Origin: Branchiostoma belcheri
Taxonomy: Eukaryota; Chordata; Leptocardii; Amphioxiformes; Branchiostomatidae
Direction: 5' to 3'
NCBI RefSeq assembly: GCF_001625305.1
Contig: NW_017804353.1
Span: 4,816,203 to 4,880,202 of the forward strand
DNA length: 64,000 nucleotides
Both the position numbers and the translations under genes were made by a program. Shown piece by piece: positions 32,787 through 44,591 of this stretch. The notes under the pieces were generated by a model that was not told the origin of the DNA, ran no database searches, and saw only the letters and a program-made list of their open reading frames with translations. How positions within the stretch are numbered: the first letter of the stretch is position 1; every line of letters starts with the position of its first letter.

Positions 32787-35002
32787 GTTGTTGACTGCTG
32801 CCCGGTTTGCCGTTCTAATTCTGAACTCCACTTAAAACAGACCTCCCTCAGTAATCCATGTAGATATGCTGGTCCCGAACCTGTCCGTAGTCGTCCGTGA
32901 AATTGCAGAAATCTTGGAATGAGAGTTCCGCTTGTAGGGAACAGGTTTTCTGGACGAGTGAGTGCTGCTACCGTGCGGGGACCGCTAACCGCGGCTGTCA
33001 CACGTCAACCTCTGCCGCCGCCTGCGTACTACTGCGCCGCCCGGTTACGGTCCAATGACGTCAATCTGCCTGGGAAATTAAATTCCCCACCTCCACAATC
33101 GGCCCCCACGAACTGTCCACGGCACACACAGGAGACCTGAGAGTAGAAATGGGAGGCAGGAATATTTCATTGCCATGCATGTGTGACCTACCCTTGTGCG
33201 CCACAGAATGGATACCGGACCCGGACACCTGAAATGTTAGCCCGCCAAACAATACGTACTGTAAACCCAGGTCGGAGGTCAGCCAGCAGGGACTTTGGCC
33301 CAAGTTGAGTCATTCATTCCCCCGTGTCACGGTACGGTTGCGACACTTCTAAAAGCAACAGATATATTTCAGACTTCACGTTGTATCGCCTTACGACGTT
33401 TCCCCTGCGCGATGTACAACTCCGTGTACAGGTGTTTGCGTTACAGGTAGATAAACTCCGCTGATGTAACTACCGTAGCTAAGCCCGTGCCGTTAGTATG
33501 GCGTGTCGACCCGGTTTTGTTTTGCCTGCCACGATAAGGGTTTGCAAAACACCAACACACAGCGGCTAGCGGCGCCAACTATGTACCCCTCCACAGGGAC
33601 TCAACATTTACCTTTACAGAAACGAGACGGAATGTTTTGAATCGCCTGGAAAAACAAGAGAGGGATAAACCACAAAACCCCACTGTGTACTTAATAACAA
33701 TTGCACCCGTTAAACAAGCTGGATCGCACGGGCATGAAAAATAGCGGTACAGAGAGGAACAGACATACGAGCGCCCGAGTTTCACTAAAGGGTTGGCAGC
33801 GCGTGAAAACATTACAATCAAAAGAAAAGCAGAAGAGAGGCGGGTAAATATAAGGCACAGACGTACCGTTGGTAGTTCTGTGTACGTCACCGAGTATCAG
33901 CGACAGAGAAGCGGCAATTTTCTACAACGTTCAGTGGTTATCCTCTCACGAGTAGGGGCAGCGTACTGACCCAGGGACACACACACAGGTGGCGACATTC
34001 ACACACACATACCGACGTGCCCGGCCCACCAGGTAAGACCTCCGTTCTGTAATACCCCGCAGTTGACTCCAAGGCAAATAGAGTCCTAGGAAGTCCATAT
34101 ATTAACAACTCAACACAATGGCATGTGTACAATCCCTTCCATTAAGTCACGGTTCCCAGAAGGGAACAGGTACATACGTACAGGTGGATTTCCGGCGCCG
34201 AGTGATGAATCGCTGTTACCCGATAAGATGACAAATTGTCCGATAGGAACCGGCGAAAGATGCCGTGCGATTCGCCGATATAATTTGCACGGCGACTTGG
34301 TCCTTTTGAATTGGACGTCTTCCTTACGTGACGTCAATATTGCCCCGCACAGGAAATACAGATCCCCAGACGCCTCGCACTAACTCCTACTCAAGAATAC
34401 CGGCTCAAGACCCGATCAACACTCCTTAAGGTACGGACGAAATCTTACACTATCATATTTTTTGTTGATGTAAAACTATTCATCAGTATTGTATTGTGTC
34501 GCTGGTTCGTAGCAGGGATTTGGGGCACGTTACAGATGTAGGGAGTGATAAGGCGAGAATGACACTACACAGCCGTTTAAGTTGTTGATCATATCTGGAA
34601 CAATCAATGGTTTCGTTTTACCCCACTCTTTGATTAACTGTTTAAAAGGGGAAGATCTGAATTCAAACTTTGTCTCCCGGGGAACCATCATAACTACTAG
34701 CTGTGGGGAGGGTTGCAAAGGTCTCGCGTTATTTACTGAAGTCATTTTCGCGTTCACAGACTCGCTAATGTCAAAGTGTTGTACGTAACATCTGACTCAC
34801 TGCATTCCATCCGCCATTGCGGTTTGCATATGTGTGGCTTACATCGATATTCCCTCAAATATCCTCGCAAATGTCAGCAACTCAATTTCAGTGTTTGACG
34901 TCAGGGTTTTCTGTCCTTGGCCTTGCGCCCAAGCGTAGGTTCACTGAGCGCTCCTTGTCACTGCCCAACCCACAGATCCTATATATATAAAGTACTGGAC
35001 TC

Positions 35003-35028
35003 TAATCTCCAAGCAGATATTGGGAGGA
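35003..35028 (+). repeat. TAATCTCCAAGCAGAT tip, copy 2
   Basis: Identical over its first 16 bases to the terminus of the foldback at 12432, then diverges (ATTGGGAGGA). Immediately followed by the 35-kb minisatellite. The opposite end was not found. Confidence 0.5.
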
Positions 35029-35049
35029 CTTGGAAATGCTCAACGTAAG

Positions 35050-35314
35050 CATGTTACCATTAGGCAGTAATACACCTGTGTGAACATGTACCATTAGAAA
35101 GTACGTAATGCCACAGTATGAACGAATACCATTAAGCAGTACCACGCTTTTGTGAGCATGTACCATTAGGCAGTACCACGCTTTATATACCATTAGGCAG
35201 TACTACAACAGTATGAACATGTACCATTAGACACTACTGGTAATACTACTCAGTATGAACATGTACCATTAGACAGCACTACCACAGTATGAACATGTAC
35301 CATTAGGAAATACC
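35050..35314. repeat. minisatellite, CATGTACCATTAGRCAGTA units
   Basis: About eight imperfect units built on GAACATGTACCATTAG, CAGTACCAC and CAGTAT blocks, with unit length varying between roughly 25 and 45 bp. No coding signal. Confidence 0.8.
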
Positions 35315-35808
35315 AGGACAATTCCATTATCGTGCAGAAGCACCCGGATTGCACCACAAAAGATTTCCACGTGCCGGAATTGAATCGCTTCTTTCTTACC
35401 TGTCAAACTTGAATGTTGGCTTCCATCGAAACATGACACCTACATCAGATATTGTATAGACAGGTGTATAATACGCTCATGTATCGGACACTACGTCATG
35501 GCTGTGTGAATAGATGGAGTAGGACGCGAGACTGGCGTGCCAACTTGCTAGTCGTGTTGACATCAGGGGGAAATTTGTTATGTGTGAGGGACAGATTGAC
35601 GATATCCAGTCACCCCAGTGCACATTTAATGTAGGATGGTGGTTAGGAGCCGTCATTCTTTTTGCTGCAGAATTTCTTTTTGTGCGCTAGGCGTACGTAG
35701 AGTTCTACTAGTATTCTGTACCCCCCCCCCGCCCACACCCACCCACCCACTCACACAGCGCAACAAAGATGGCAATGCTCCTCATGACTTCTGCTTTGAA
35801 ATTACGAC

Positions 35809-35835
35809 TATACTCCAAGCAGATAGTGGGAGGGA
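35809..35835 (+). repeat. CTCCAAGCAGATA tip, copy 3
   Basis: ACTCCAAGCAGATAGTGGGA is similar to the tips at 30813 and 35003, in the same orientation. No matching opposite end was recognised. Confidence 0.45.
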
Positions 35836-36469
35836 CGACTGAAACGGTTTCTAACTGCCATTTGTCAGCTTTCTGAGGTCTCACCTGAGCAGATCTCAGG
35901 AGAAGTATGACAATTATTTTTTCACACGCAAAGAAAGAATTAATACGTCACGGTATTACCCCCAAACACCCGCTAAGATCTTACAGACAAAAAGAATGAA
36001 GGCTAGCTATTTGCCTACAGTATCTACTTGATGATAAATGATCGGTGCTGTCACTGCCCTAATACCCTCTATACAACTGATGACCCCACAGTACAGTAAG
36101 TGCCCCTCCTCCCAAACAAACGAGGTCCATGTTACCTCACAAACCGGGTCAATAAATACCCAACCCCAACAACAGGACAAAAGAAACCTCAACACGGCAC
36201 GATAAGACTGAAAGATAAGGTACAATGTGTTCTTTTTAGAGCCTCGCGTGCCCCTCGAGTTGTGACAACTGGGCGCATGGGAGTTGGTCAGTGTTCGTTT
36301 ACGGGAGAAATCAGATCTGTTACGTTTGCTCATAAGTCACGCGTAGCGTGTCGACCATGCATCGTACTGTCGATTTGCTATGACATTGTCTCGAGCTACC
36401 GTTGGCACTTTCGTCCTTGGCGACGTACAAACATATTTTCGTCATGTGCGAACAAACTGTTCTCTATAG

Positions 36470-36558
36470 CGGACCAACTCTCCTGGCTTGTTTATCTCTC
36501 TAGTTGGCCAATTTCTACCCTTTCCAACCGCCTCCCGAAGCCTGGTAGGGAGGGGCTA
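36470..36558. repeat. fragment of TAGCCTCTACCAGG MITE family
   Basis: Shares GCGGACCAACTC, TTGGCCAATTTCTAC, CTTTCCAACCGCC and a CCTGGTAG terminus with 27891-27974 and the complete copy at 49473. Only the right half is present. Confidence 0.5.
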
Positions 36559-38501
36559 ACAAGAAAGTATCAAATGGCATGGCAGTATCTACCACGGCGC
36601 CATGGCTGGCGAAAAAAATATACCAGTACAAAATAGAAGGCCAGATAAAAAGGATTCAGAAACAATCGGAAGCCCCAACCTCTGCTTGGAGAGTATCATA
36701 TCAACCATTTTACGACCACAGCAGGCTCGCAATGATTTTAAACAATGACTCATCACTTCCACACTACAAATACAGTTCTCTCGAGTCTACAGACGCAATT
36801 CAATTATAAAGGTCGGCTGCTACAGAGAAAGTCGTCCTTTAATAGAATTATGTTTTAATTGTTGCTACGGTTAGTCTAGGGTAATGTAATTGCTGCGTAT
36901 CTATCCCGATAATTGCATGTGAGCAATAATGACGACGCGAGGTAAACTATTATAGAGTTGGTAGAATAGGACGACAACGATAGATAGATAAGGAAATATG
37001 TTATATGAAGAAAGAAACAGGAAGAGACAGAACGAAAGAAATGCTGAGCGTTTTTGACGTTTTGAGATTTTGCCAACAAATAGAAGAACAGTGAAACATA
37101 TCCCGTGTGCTAGGAAAAGTATATTAGAGAACGCTCAATGTCATTTGTAGACCACAAAAGACTAAACAACAAAAAAAGGTCTTTGACAAAAGAACTTGAT
37201 GTATAATGTTGAACTGACTTCCGCTCCCTCCCATGTAGATAAAAATACGACAGTCTAATGTACGTACTGCCTGGGGTCAGGAGGAATCTTCAAAGTCTGC
37301 TGAATGAGTGCATGTGGTTTCCGGGGGAATATAGATGGCACTTAGTGATGCTGCATTCCCGCTTTAATGTCTGGAGACGGGCGCTTTGGGGCTGATTACA
37401 GGATAATGGTTAGTTTGGCTCTGAGCGGCCCGATCAGGTTACATGTGCTCAGGTGCGCACAGGTAGCGGCAGTGTTACTGGTGTCCAAACGTATTTTGAT
37501 GATTTTCGGGGTAGCGATCGAGCTATATAGTGCAAAGGAGCCCCGTTACAAATCGGATTGCACCAAGGCTACCATTTCAGCTCCACAGAGGACGAGAGAG
37601 ACTAAAGTAGGTTTGGACACCAGGGTAGTGAAGTCAGCCCTGATTAGCTATATATATAGAGGAAAACCGATCTGATACATGTCACTGCAAGGCATTTTAT
37701 GATATACTCCTTTTCACGGTCGTGATTGTTTTGGTCTTCTACATCTAGTAGTGAGATTGACATGTCACGCAAGTTAATATTTCTGCCGTTTCATAGATGC
37801 AAGCAAAAAGAAGCCAGTTTGATTGTATGTGCATGATAATGATGTCAAAAACGGTGTCTCAGACATTGAACTACTCTAGCAAATCGTAGTACATGTGGCT
37901 GGATTAGATATAATATCCGTTGGTTTCATATGTATACACATGTAGTTAGAGCAACTCGGTGACAGGAATCTAGGACACGGGCTTGATAATTGACATTTAC
38001 ACTGAACAGACATGTCTTGATGGACATGGTTTGTACAGACTAACGTCAACATGTCTGTTTTTATCTCAACAATCTGGGTCACTATCAACTAAATGTAGTT
38101 TGTAAAGATTTGTTTACTTCGGTCTCATGTCACCTGTGGCACCACATCATCTTTCATGGCCATCCTGTTTCAGCTTCTGTACGTTCTGAAAACTCAGTGT
38201 ACGTGTATCAGTTAGTATACAGGATACCCATACTTCTGCCAGTGATGATATCACTGTTCACTAACGCATTGGTTGACCTTTACATGCATGTATTTGGACT
38301 TCCCCCGCATTCCCGCGCCAGTGATGTCACAGGTCACACACTAGATAATAGACGATTAATAGTCCGACGATAACATCATAATTACGCCCTGGAGATACAA
38401 GTACTAAACGTGTTGAGCAATGCGGTCATCGGACATGTTTGTTGTCTTGTTGGAGTTCACGTTTTCATAAGCTGACACTTCATATTAAACCGCGCTTCAG
38501 T

Positions 38502-41414
38502 ATGTCAGTCACCAACACAGCCATGCTTCTGCTCGGAGTCTGTAGTCTCCTGGGCCGTGCCAGTGAACACAGGTACACCGTTTCCGTGCCTGAAAATACC
38601 AAGCCAGGGACAGACGTTGTCAGTTTGCCGAGTTTTCTGGGGACAGAAAAAGCGGAACTTCCGTGTGTGATGGTGGAGGGAGATCCGCACGGCCGCTTCG
38701 AGGTGAGTACGAACTGCACCATCGTGGTCGCCAGGCCACTAGACTGGTCAGTACAATCAGAGTATCTACTCAAGATTCGTGTGGGACAGCTTCAAGACAC
38801 AAGTCACCGTACGGGTGTCGTCAGCCTTCAAATAATCGTGACTAGCGTCCCGGGCTATCCACCTGTGTACAACGAGACGTGTGAACCACCGGTTAGACAT
38901 TCGGGGGATTCCGATGAATTTCTGTTTAGTTTGGGGTGGAGTGCCCAACTGGAGACGACTGGCGGGGATGTTCTTTTCGCCGAGACGGTCGTTGCAAAAC
39001 CTCGAGAGAGATGGGACATGAACGACCCTAGTTTTGCAGTCGTCATAGGCAGCAACTGTGATGTTCACATAGTCGTGGACGTTCATAATATAGGTGACAT
39101 GGCAGTCGCAACAGAATGGTGGGTGGCGGTAGATCAGGGTCATCACTCTGAGCGTAACAGCAAGATTTTACTGTCATGTTACTCAGAGTCCGTACTATCC
39201 GAGCTCTTCCTTGAACTGTTCCATCTTGGGTCCAAAGATAACGTACATTACCTAAGACAATACGTACCACAGGTCATGGCGAAAGTTAAGAGAACGCGTC
39301 ACAAGTTGATGTACTTACTGTCCTCTACATTTCAAACCAAGACAACTCATTACAACTGCAAATCTTCACCCTTACGACGTCCCGTCAGATTCTCTTCTAA
39401 ACTGCCCGGCATCAGAAATTTCGGTTCGGTAACTGTAGATATGCGTCCAATCGGCTGCCCTCCAGGTAAATATGGATTCTTTTGTGACAAGACCTGCATC
39501 TGTGAGAATGGCGCCCGTTGCCATGGTTTCAATGGTGCCTGCAAATGTACACCCGGGTGGCAAGGTGTGGCCTGTGACATCCCAAAGCCTGGTGTTTCGG
39601 CAACAACGACACCCAGCGACTCTTCGGATATCTACATCTCCGCTAACGTCACCATTCATTGCAATGTCCATCACCTCAGTGTCACAACGTTATCGCTACG
39701 ACTTCCCGATGGATCTGAGATTGTAAGCAATGGTGCTAATCACCTAGACAAAACTGTCACCAACATAGGATCTGAAGACAAGGGTCCCTATACCTGCCTA
39801 GTTCGGGACACCGGTGGAAACGTTTTCAATGTAACAATTGTACTTGACATCGCCAACTGCCCACCTAATCGGAAAGGAGAGTTCTGTGATGAGACGTGTG
39901 CCTGTCTCCGTGGCGCCAGCTGTGACTGGAGGTCCGGCTGCGTCTGTCCCCCGGGATGGACAGGAGACAGGTGTCAGACCACATGTCCGAACGGCACGTA
40001 CGGCGAGCGGTGCCGACAGAAGTGTCGCTGCCGAAACGGGGCTAGCTGCCGCCCTAGCGACGGCGGGTGTACCTGCACTGCTGGCTGGTACGGGTCGTTT
40101 TGTGACGTGCGCTGCCCCAGACACAGACACGGCTTCAGGTGCCAGGAGGTCTGTACCTGTAAGAACAACGCCACCTGCGACAACGTCGACGGCAGCTGCA
40201 CCTGTTTAGCGCCCTGGAAAGGAAATGACTGCGACGAATTCGAAATTCAAGCAGTTGAATCAAAATCATTGGTTGAAATCCTTGTACCTTTAGGCTCTGT
40301 AATTGCCCTGGTCGTTTGTGTGGCGATCGTAGTTTACAAAAAGCGCCCCCTGTGTGGCGAAACCGCCGCTGCAGACGGGGAGGCCGAAGCTCTCCTGGAG
40401 TTAGAGCAGGTACAGACTGACCTGGCACAGACCGTCCAACCGGGCTGGCTCAGACGCTGGGAGACGAGCAGCCGACATCTGACACTAGGTCACCTGGTGG
40501 GGATGGGGATGTTCGGACACGTCATTCGGGCCAAGCTGAAGACATCTACGGGTGAAATCATCACCATAGCCGCCAAGGCGGTTCGTAGAAAAGACACGCA
40601 GTGTTATCGGAACTTCTACAAGGAGGCGGCCATCCTGGTAGCCGTGCACGAGGACGAACAACACGACAACCTTCGCTCCAACATTATCCAATTGTTGGGA
40701 CTGGTAAACGAAGCCTCGCAGAAATACATCCTCATGGAATACGCTTCGAACGGAAACCTCTTGAGCTTGTTGCGACAGACGCGACGGCAGAACGGGGCCG
40801 CCGCCTCTCTCCCTCACCATCTCCGCTACGCCATCCACGTAGCCCGCGCTCTTCAGGAGCTCCAACACCTGGCGATCACTCACTGTGACGTGGCCGCTCG
40901 GAACGTCCTCATCACTGCCGACGACGTGGCCAAGTTGGCCGACTTTGGACTTGCGCGAGACGTGTACGCCACCGTGCAGCATGTCACTGACGACGCCCAC
41001 AGGAGAGAACAACGTGCTAGACGAGATAATCCAGCAGCAGAAGACGAAGTATATATATTGCCGTTAAACTGGATGTCTCCGGAATCTTTGGAGACCGGCG
41101 AGTACACCTGTCAGAGCGACGTGTGGTCCTTCGGCGTGCTGCTGTGGGAGATCGCCGCGCAGGGTCGGGAACCGCATTACGACGGTAACAACAACTTGAG
41201 CTGCTTCCAACTCTCGCGGACCCTCCGGACGGGAATCCGGCTGAGACGGCCTCCGGAATGTTCCGGAGACATATACGACGTCATGAGCTCGTGTTGGCAG
41301 GAGAGGCCGCCAGAAAGACCGGATCCGGATGCGTTGGAGGAGAGACTTCAGCAAGTGCAACTTACGATGATCCCACGCTTACCTTTTGAGATCATCCGGG
41401 AAACAGCAGTGTAG
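38502..41414 (+). CDS. intronless receptor tyrosine kinase, cadherin-like/EGF/Ig ectodomain
   Basis: A single uninterrupted frame, 970 aa, ATG at 38502 (the frame is open 21 codons further but without ATG). Layout seen: signal peptide 1-22; cadherin-like segment about 24-115 (YTVSVPENTKPGTDVV); unassigned region about 125-315. Then EGF-like 319-359, Ig-like about 370-450 (PYTCLVRD), three EGF-like repeats 453-491, 495-534 and 538-578, and a membrane helix about 591-612. The kinase spans about 661-950: G-loop GMGMFG 667-672, K692, likely alpha-C Glu708, HCDVAARN 794-801, DFG 814-816, SPE 859-861, DVWSFGVLLWEI. It would sit in the plasma membrane and phosphorylate tyrosines. Odd points: HRD is HCD, APE is SPE, the activation loop is extended with a basic insert (about 831-842), and there is no intron. 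The EGF/Ig mix recalls Tie receptors but lacks their FN3 domains. Ligand unknown. Confidence 0.9.
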   Translation: MSVTNTAMLLLGVCSLLGRASEHRYTVSVPENTKPGTDVVSLPSFLGTEKAELPCVMVEGDPHGRFEVSTNCTIVVARPLDWSVQSEYLLKIRVGQLQDTSHRTGVVSLQIIVTSVPGYPPVYNETCEPPVRHSGDSDEFLFSLGWSAQLETTGGDVLFAETVVAKPRERWDMNDPSFAVVIGSNCDVHIVVDVHNIGDMAVATEWWVAVDQGHHSERNSKILLSCYSESVLSELFLELFHLGSKDNVHYLRQYVPQVMAKVKRTRHKLMYLLSSTFQTKTTHYNCKSSPLRRPVRFSSKLPGIRNFGSVTVDMRPIGCPPGKYGFFCDKTCICENGARCHGFNGACKCTPGWQGVACDIPKPGVSATTTPSDSSDIYISANVTIHCNVHHLSVTTLSLRLPDGSEIVSNGANHLDKTVTNIGSEDKGPYTCLVRDTGGNVFNVTIVLDIANCPPNRKGEFCDETCACLRGASCDWRSGCVCPPGWTGDRCQTTCPNGTYGERCRQKCRCRNGASCRPSDGGCTCTAGWYGSFCDVRCPRHRHGFRCQEVCTCKNNATCDNVDGSCTCLAPWKGNDCDEFEIQAVESKSLVEILVPLGSVIALVVCVAIVVYKKRPLCGETAAADGEAEALLELEQVQTDLAQTVQPGWLRRWETSSRHLTLGHLVGMGMFGHVIRAKLKTSTGEIITIAAKAVRRKDTQCYRNFYKEAAILVAVHEDEQHDNLRSNIIQLLGLVNEASQKYILMEYASNGNLLSLLRQTRRQNGAAASLPHHLRYAIHVARALQELQHLAITHCDVAARNVLITADDVAKLADFGLARDVYATVQHVTDDAHRREQRARRDNPAAEDEVYILPLNWMSPESLETGEYTCQSDVWSFGVLLWEIAAQGREPHYDGNNNLSCFQLSRTLRTGIRLRRPPECSGDIYDVMSSCWQERPPERPDPDALEERLQQVQLTMIPRLPFEIIRETAV

Positions 41415-41611
41415 GCCGCCCCTGTGGCGTCGCCAAAAATTACGTACCAAATGCCATTCCAGTCACGCAGAGACTTGTACTCGTACATCCGAAATGCGCA
41501 GCCGAAATACTAACGTTAAATGTTGATATCCCTTCGGTGTCATAGAAGTATTTCGTTACACAATTTGAGCCTCTACTTAAGTAAGCCACTATGTCAAAGA
41601 AACCTGTGACA

Positions 41612-41675
41612 CACGCACACACAAACGCACACACACAAACGCACGAAAACGCACACACGCGCACGCAAACGAACA
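41612..41675. repeat. (CA)n/CACAAACG microsatellite
   Basis: Irregular CACACAAACGCA and CACACGCGCACG units in the 3' flank of the receptor kinase. Confidence 0.8.
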
Positions 41676-42155
41676 TTTTTCGTGGTAATCAGTCAAAAAT
41701 CAAGGACTTTGTACACTTGAGACAGTTTCGAGCACAAGCACGTAGCATCAATCATACTTGAATTGACTTCAGAAGGTCGAGACTTTGTACTTTACCTTGA
41801 CTTGGCTTGAGGTAGTCACCAGGGAAATCCTTCAGCTAGCCCAGTCACTGAGTACCCTACTCTGTCACTGAGGTTTTTCTTGAAAGGTAACCGTGATTAA
41901 CTGTTCCTGATGAAGTAACGGTCTCAGTTCAGTTTCAACCAATGTTTGTCCGCACAGATCAAAGTAAACAACGTTAAAGCTATAAAAAAGATGAAGACAA
42001 TGGTGGAACTTCGGGGGTTAGGTGTTAGACTGGGATATAGCAGTCGACGAAGAAAAGTAAATATATAACATGTCTAACTTTATATATGTATATATACCCT
42101 GGCGGCCAAAGAGGCCCAACATTTGTGCTAGCTGTACAAAGCTTCCATGCACTTG

Positions 42156-42161
42156 AATAAA
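42156..42161 (+). terminator. candidate polyadenylation signal, receptor kinase
   Basis: AATAAA about 740 bp after the stop codon, followed within 10 bp by a second AATAAA-type hexamer. Assignment by position only. Confidence 0.4.
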
Positions 42162-44492
42162 TGAAATAAAAAGGTAACACCTTTGCCATCATGACTTTTG
42201 ATTTGAGCACAATCATATGAAGAAAGGCATCGGTCAAAAGATAAAAATGTCGCACCTTTCGGGAAAAACAGAGTTGACAAAAATTGACTTGCATCATCCC
42301 TTATACAGTATCGTAATTGTCCTGTAGTGTCGGTTAAACGTTCGCAACGGTTAATATGGATACAAGAAGATGCCACAAAGACCGACTGACGACTCGATAT
42401 AATTTAATCCTAGCTGGTCTCAGAGCTGCTCTGATGTTTTTGTGTGGTGAAACAAATTATACATCTCAGATGACGCACGTGTATTCTTGGATTTCCTCTC
42501 TAAATCTACGTAGATATTCCGTGCAAGCAGCCCTTAATCCTCAGCCAAAACCCCGCTTTATTGTCAGTCTCCCTCCGTCCTGCCATGTGTAGGTGTTCGG
42601 TAATCATCGCCCGTTCCGCGGCTTGGTTCTAGAATTCTATTGACGGATATGTCCGTACCAAGCCTCAGAGGGTTCAGTAAGGCCTAGAGAAAACATGTTG
42701 TGTTTCTCGACCGACCCTAGAAAACACTGCCGACCATAGGCCTTTTTGGATGAACCCTGCAAGGGACATGAATTTTTCAAGCTGATCGACCTTTTCTAGC
42801 TCCATGATCTGACATTTGAGTAATGACATTGTACAGTTTCCCAACATTGACATTGAAAATATAAGTGTCCCCGTGCGTGCAAGTAGTACTTTGAATCGAA
42901 CTGCATTGTATAAGTCAGATCACTAGAGATTGACAAAGTCTACTAAAAAAGAAAAGAAGAAGATAATCCCTACCTACCGACCCTATTTTTTCAAGACTGA
43001 AACAGGAAACACAACATTTTTTTCCTAGGCCTAATCACTGCGTAGGTTGCATGTATAGTGTGGGCGAAGTGTGCGACATGCCATGTCCCAACTGATACTT
43101 TGTTCGTGTGTTGCTTGTTGATTTGAGCGGCTCGGAGTGGGATTTGAGGCTTCATTAAGAAGGGGAAGACGTCACCTTCTGCGTCAGGGAACGCCCTCCG
43201 CGGGTTGTCTTCGCACGCGACGTACCTATTCCGTGTTTTCTTTGTGGGCTGTAAACTACGCAGTACTAGTGGCATGGATGTCACTAGCCTCCAACAGGCC
43301 TTTCTACGGGAATACGGATCGTAGAATTCGGCAAAAAGGACAGTAACATTGGCCAGGAGAGTCCGGCCGCGGAAGGTTGTTCCTTTCCCTCCGAAGCGCG
43401 GCCAGTCAAACCCCAAGGCGGCCAAACTCCCCTGGCAAATATTCTCCTATATAAAGTCACTATAGCATATACATGTAAGCCAGCGTAGTTAGTCTGGCAG
43501 AGACTATGATGTCACTGTCACCTAGCCTTTTAGCTTTAGTACGCTCTCTCGATCGCAGGGAAGCTAAAAACAACATCCAGTATACATACGCAGACTGTTT
43601 GATAGAGTTGAACTTATGTCGTGACAAACTATGGTAGATGCGTTTCTTTAGTCATTACCTATTCCATGCATCACACTTTCTGTACTGCGATTCAATTATA
43701 TGCTTACGTTATACGCTGCTGTCACTGGTAACGCAATTACAGAGTTGGCAAGAACTTCGTGCTTCGTCCTCTTGAATGTTTTAGACTGACCTTGTCAGAT
43801 GCGTTTTAAGTTCAGGATTTCGAACAAAACGGTACTCGCAGTGTCACAGTTTGGGCCCGGTCGCCACATTCGTCGTGCGACCATTGTACGATCGCATCGT
43901 ACGAATGCATCACTAGGATATCTGTGGCCTGTGCATGCATGTGTCGTATACAAAATTCAGCTCATGTCTTGTTACAGAAAGGGCTGTAGTAGATCCTTGT
44001 CGGCGGTTGTTTCAAGTTTGTCACATATCCTGCTTTAAAATTCTACGCCATCAAAATGATATGGCACGACGATTGTGGCCGCACCGTTAGTCTCAAACTC
44101 TGTACTCAGTATAGGCCCACACGCGCTTTATATGTAGCCTCTGTAGCAGGCTTATAGAACTGGGGGTTTGGTGGTCTTCGGCTTCTGATTATATAGCCCA
44201 GTTCTAACGGGGGTAATTCAACCAGGCCGGCTATGTTGTCTATATGAAATCAGAAAATATATATATATATATTGCACATAAAAGATCTCAAACGACCCTG
44301 GAACCGACCCCCCCCCCCGTTTTTGGCATGCTATGGAGGCTATTTTATAATGACAATAATCCCTCATCCCAGCACCTGGCCTGGAGTTGGAGACTACTTG
44401 TAAGCTCGTATGTAGACTGACGCCCACTTCGATGTCGTTTGACAGTTTGCAGCCGTGCCGAGCTGAGGCCGACTTGTTGACGGATCCTGTTG

Positions 44493-44591
44493 GCAGTGTT
44501 TGCGCATGTCCATCAAACTTTGGACCCCCAGGGCTGAGTGGCTGTCGGGGTTCACCAACCCTCTCTCTAATCAAGGACATGCGCAAACACT
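44493..44591. repeat. inverted repeat, 18-bp stem
   Basis: CAGTGTTTGCGCATGTCC at 44493-44510 is the exact reverse complement of GGACATGCGCAAACACTG at 44574-44591, separated by 63 bases. It may be a small foldback element; no target duplication was recognised. Confidence 0.7.

Larger units (their letters stand above)
32787..38501. other. intergenic between coiled-coil gene and receptor kinase
   Basis: GC- and CpG-rich to about 33070, consistent with a promoter, then mixed sequence. No exon with both splice and domain support was found on either strand. Recognised pieces: minisatellite 35050-35314, TAATCTCCAAGCAGAT tips at 35003 and 35809, MITE fragment 36470-36558, a short inverted repeat CTGGTGTCCAAAC (37480-37492) with GTTTGGACACCAG (37612-37624). 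The region just left of 38502 should hold the receptor kinase promoter. Confidence 0.4.

Noticed and set aside
39472..40209. alternative frames over the receptor kinase EGF region
   Set aside because: Shadows of the long kinase frame; their Cys- and Arg-rich look comes from the EGF codons.
42991..43425. 144-codon minus-strand frame
   Set aside because: No recognisable motif, no compatible splice sites, and no neighbouring exon.
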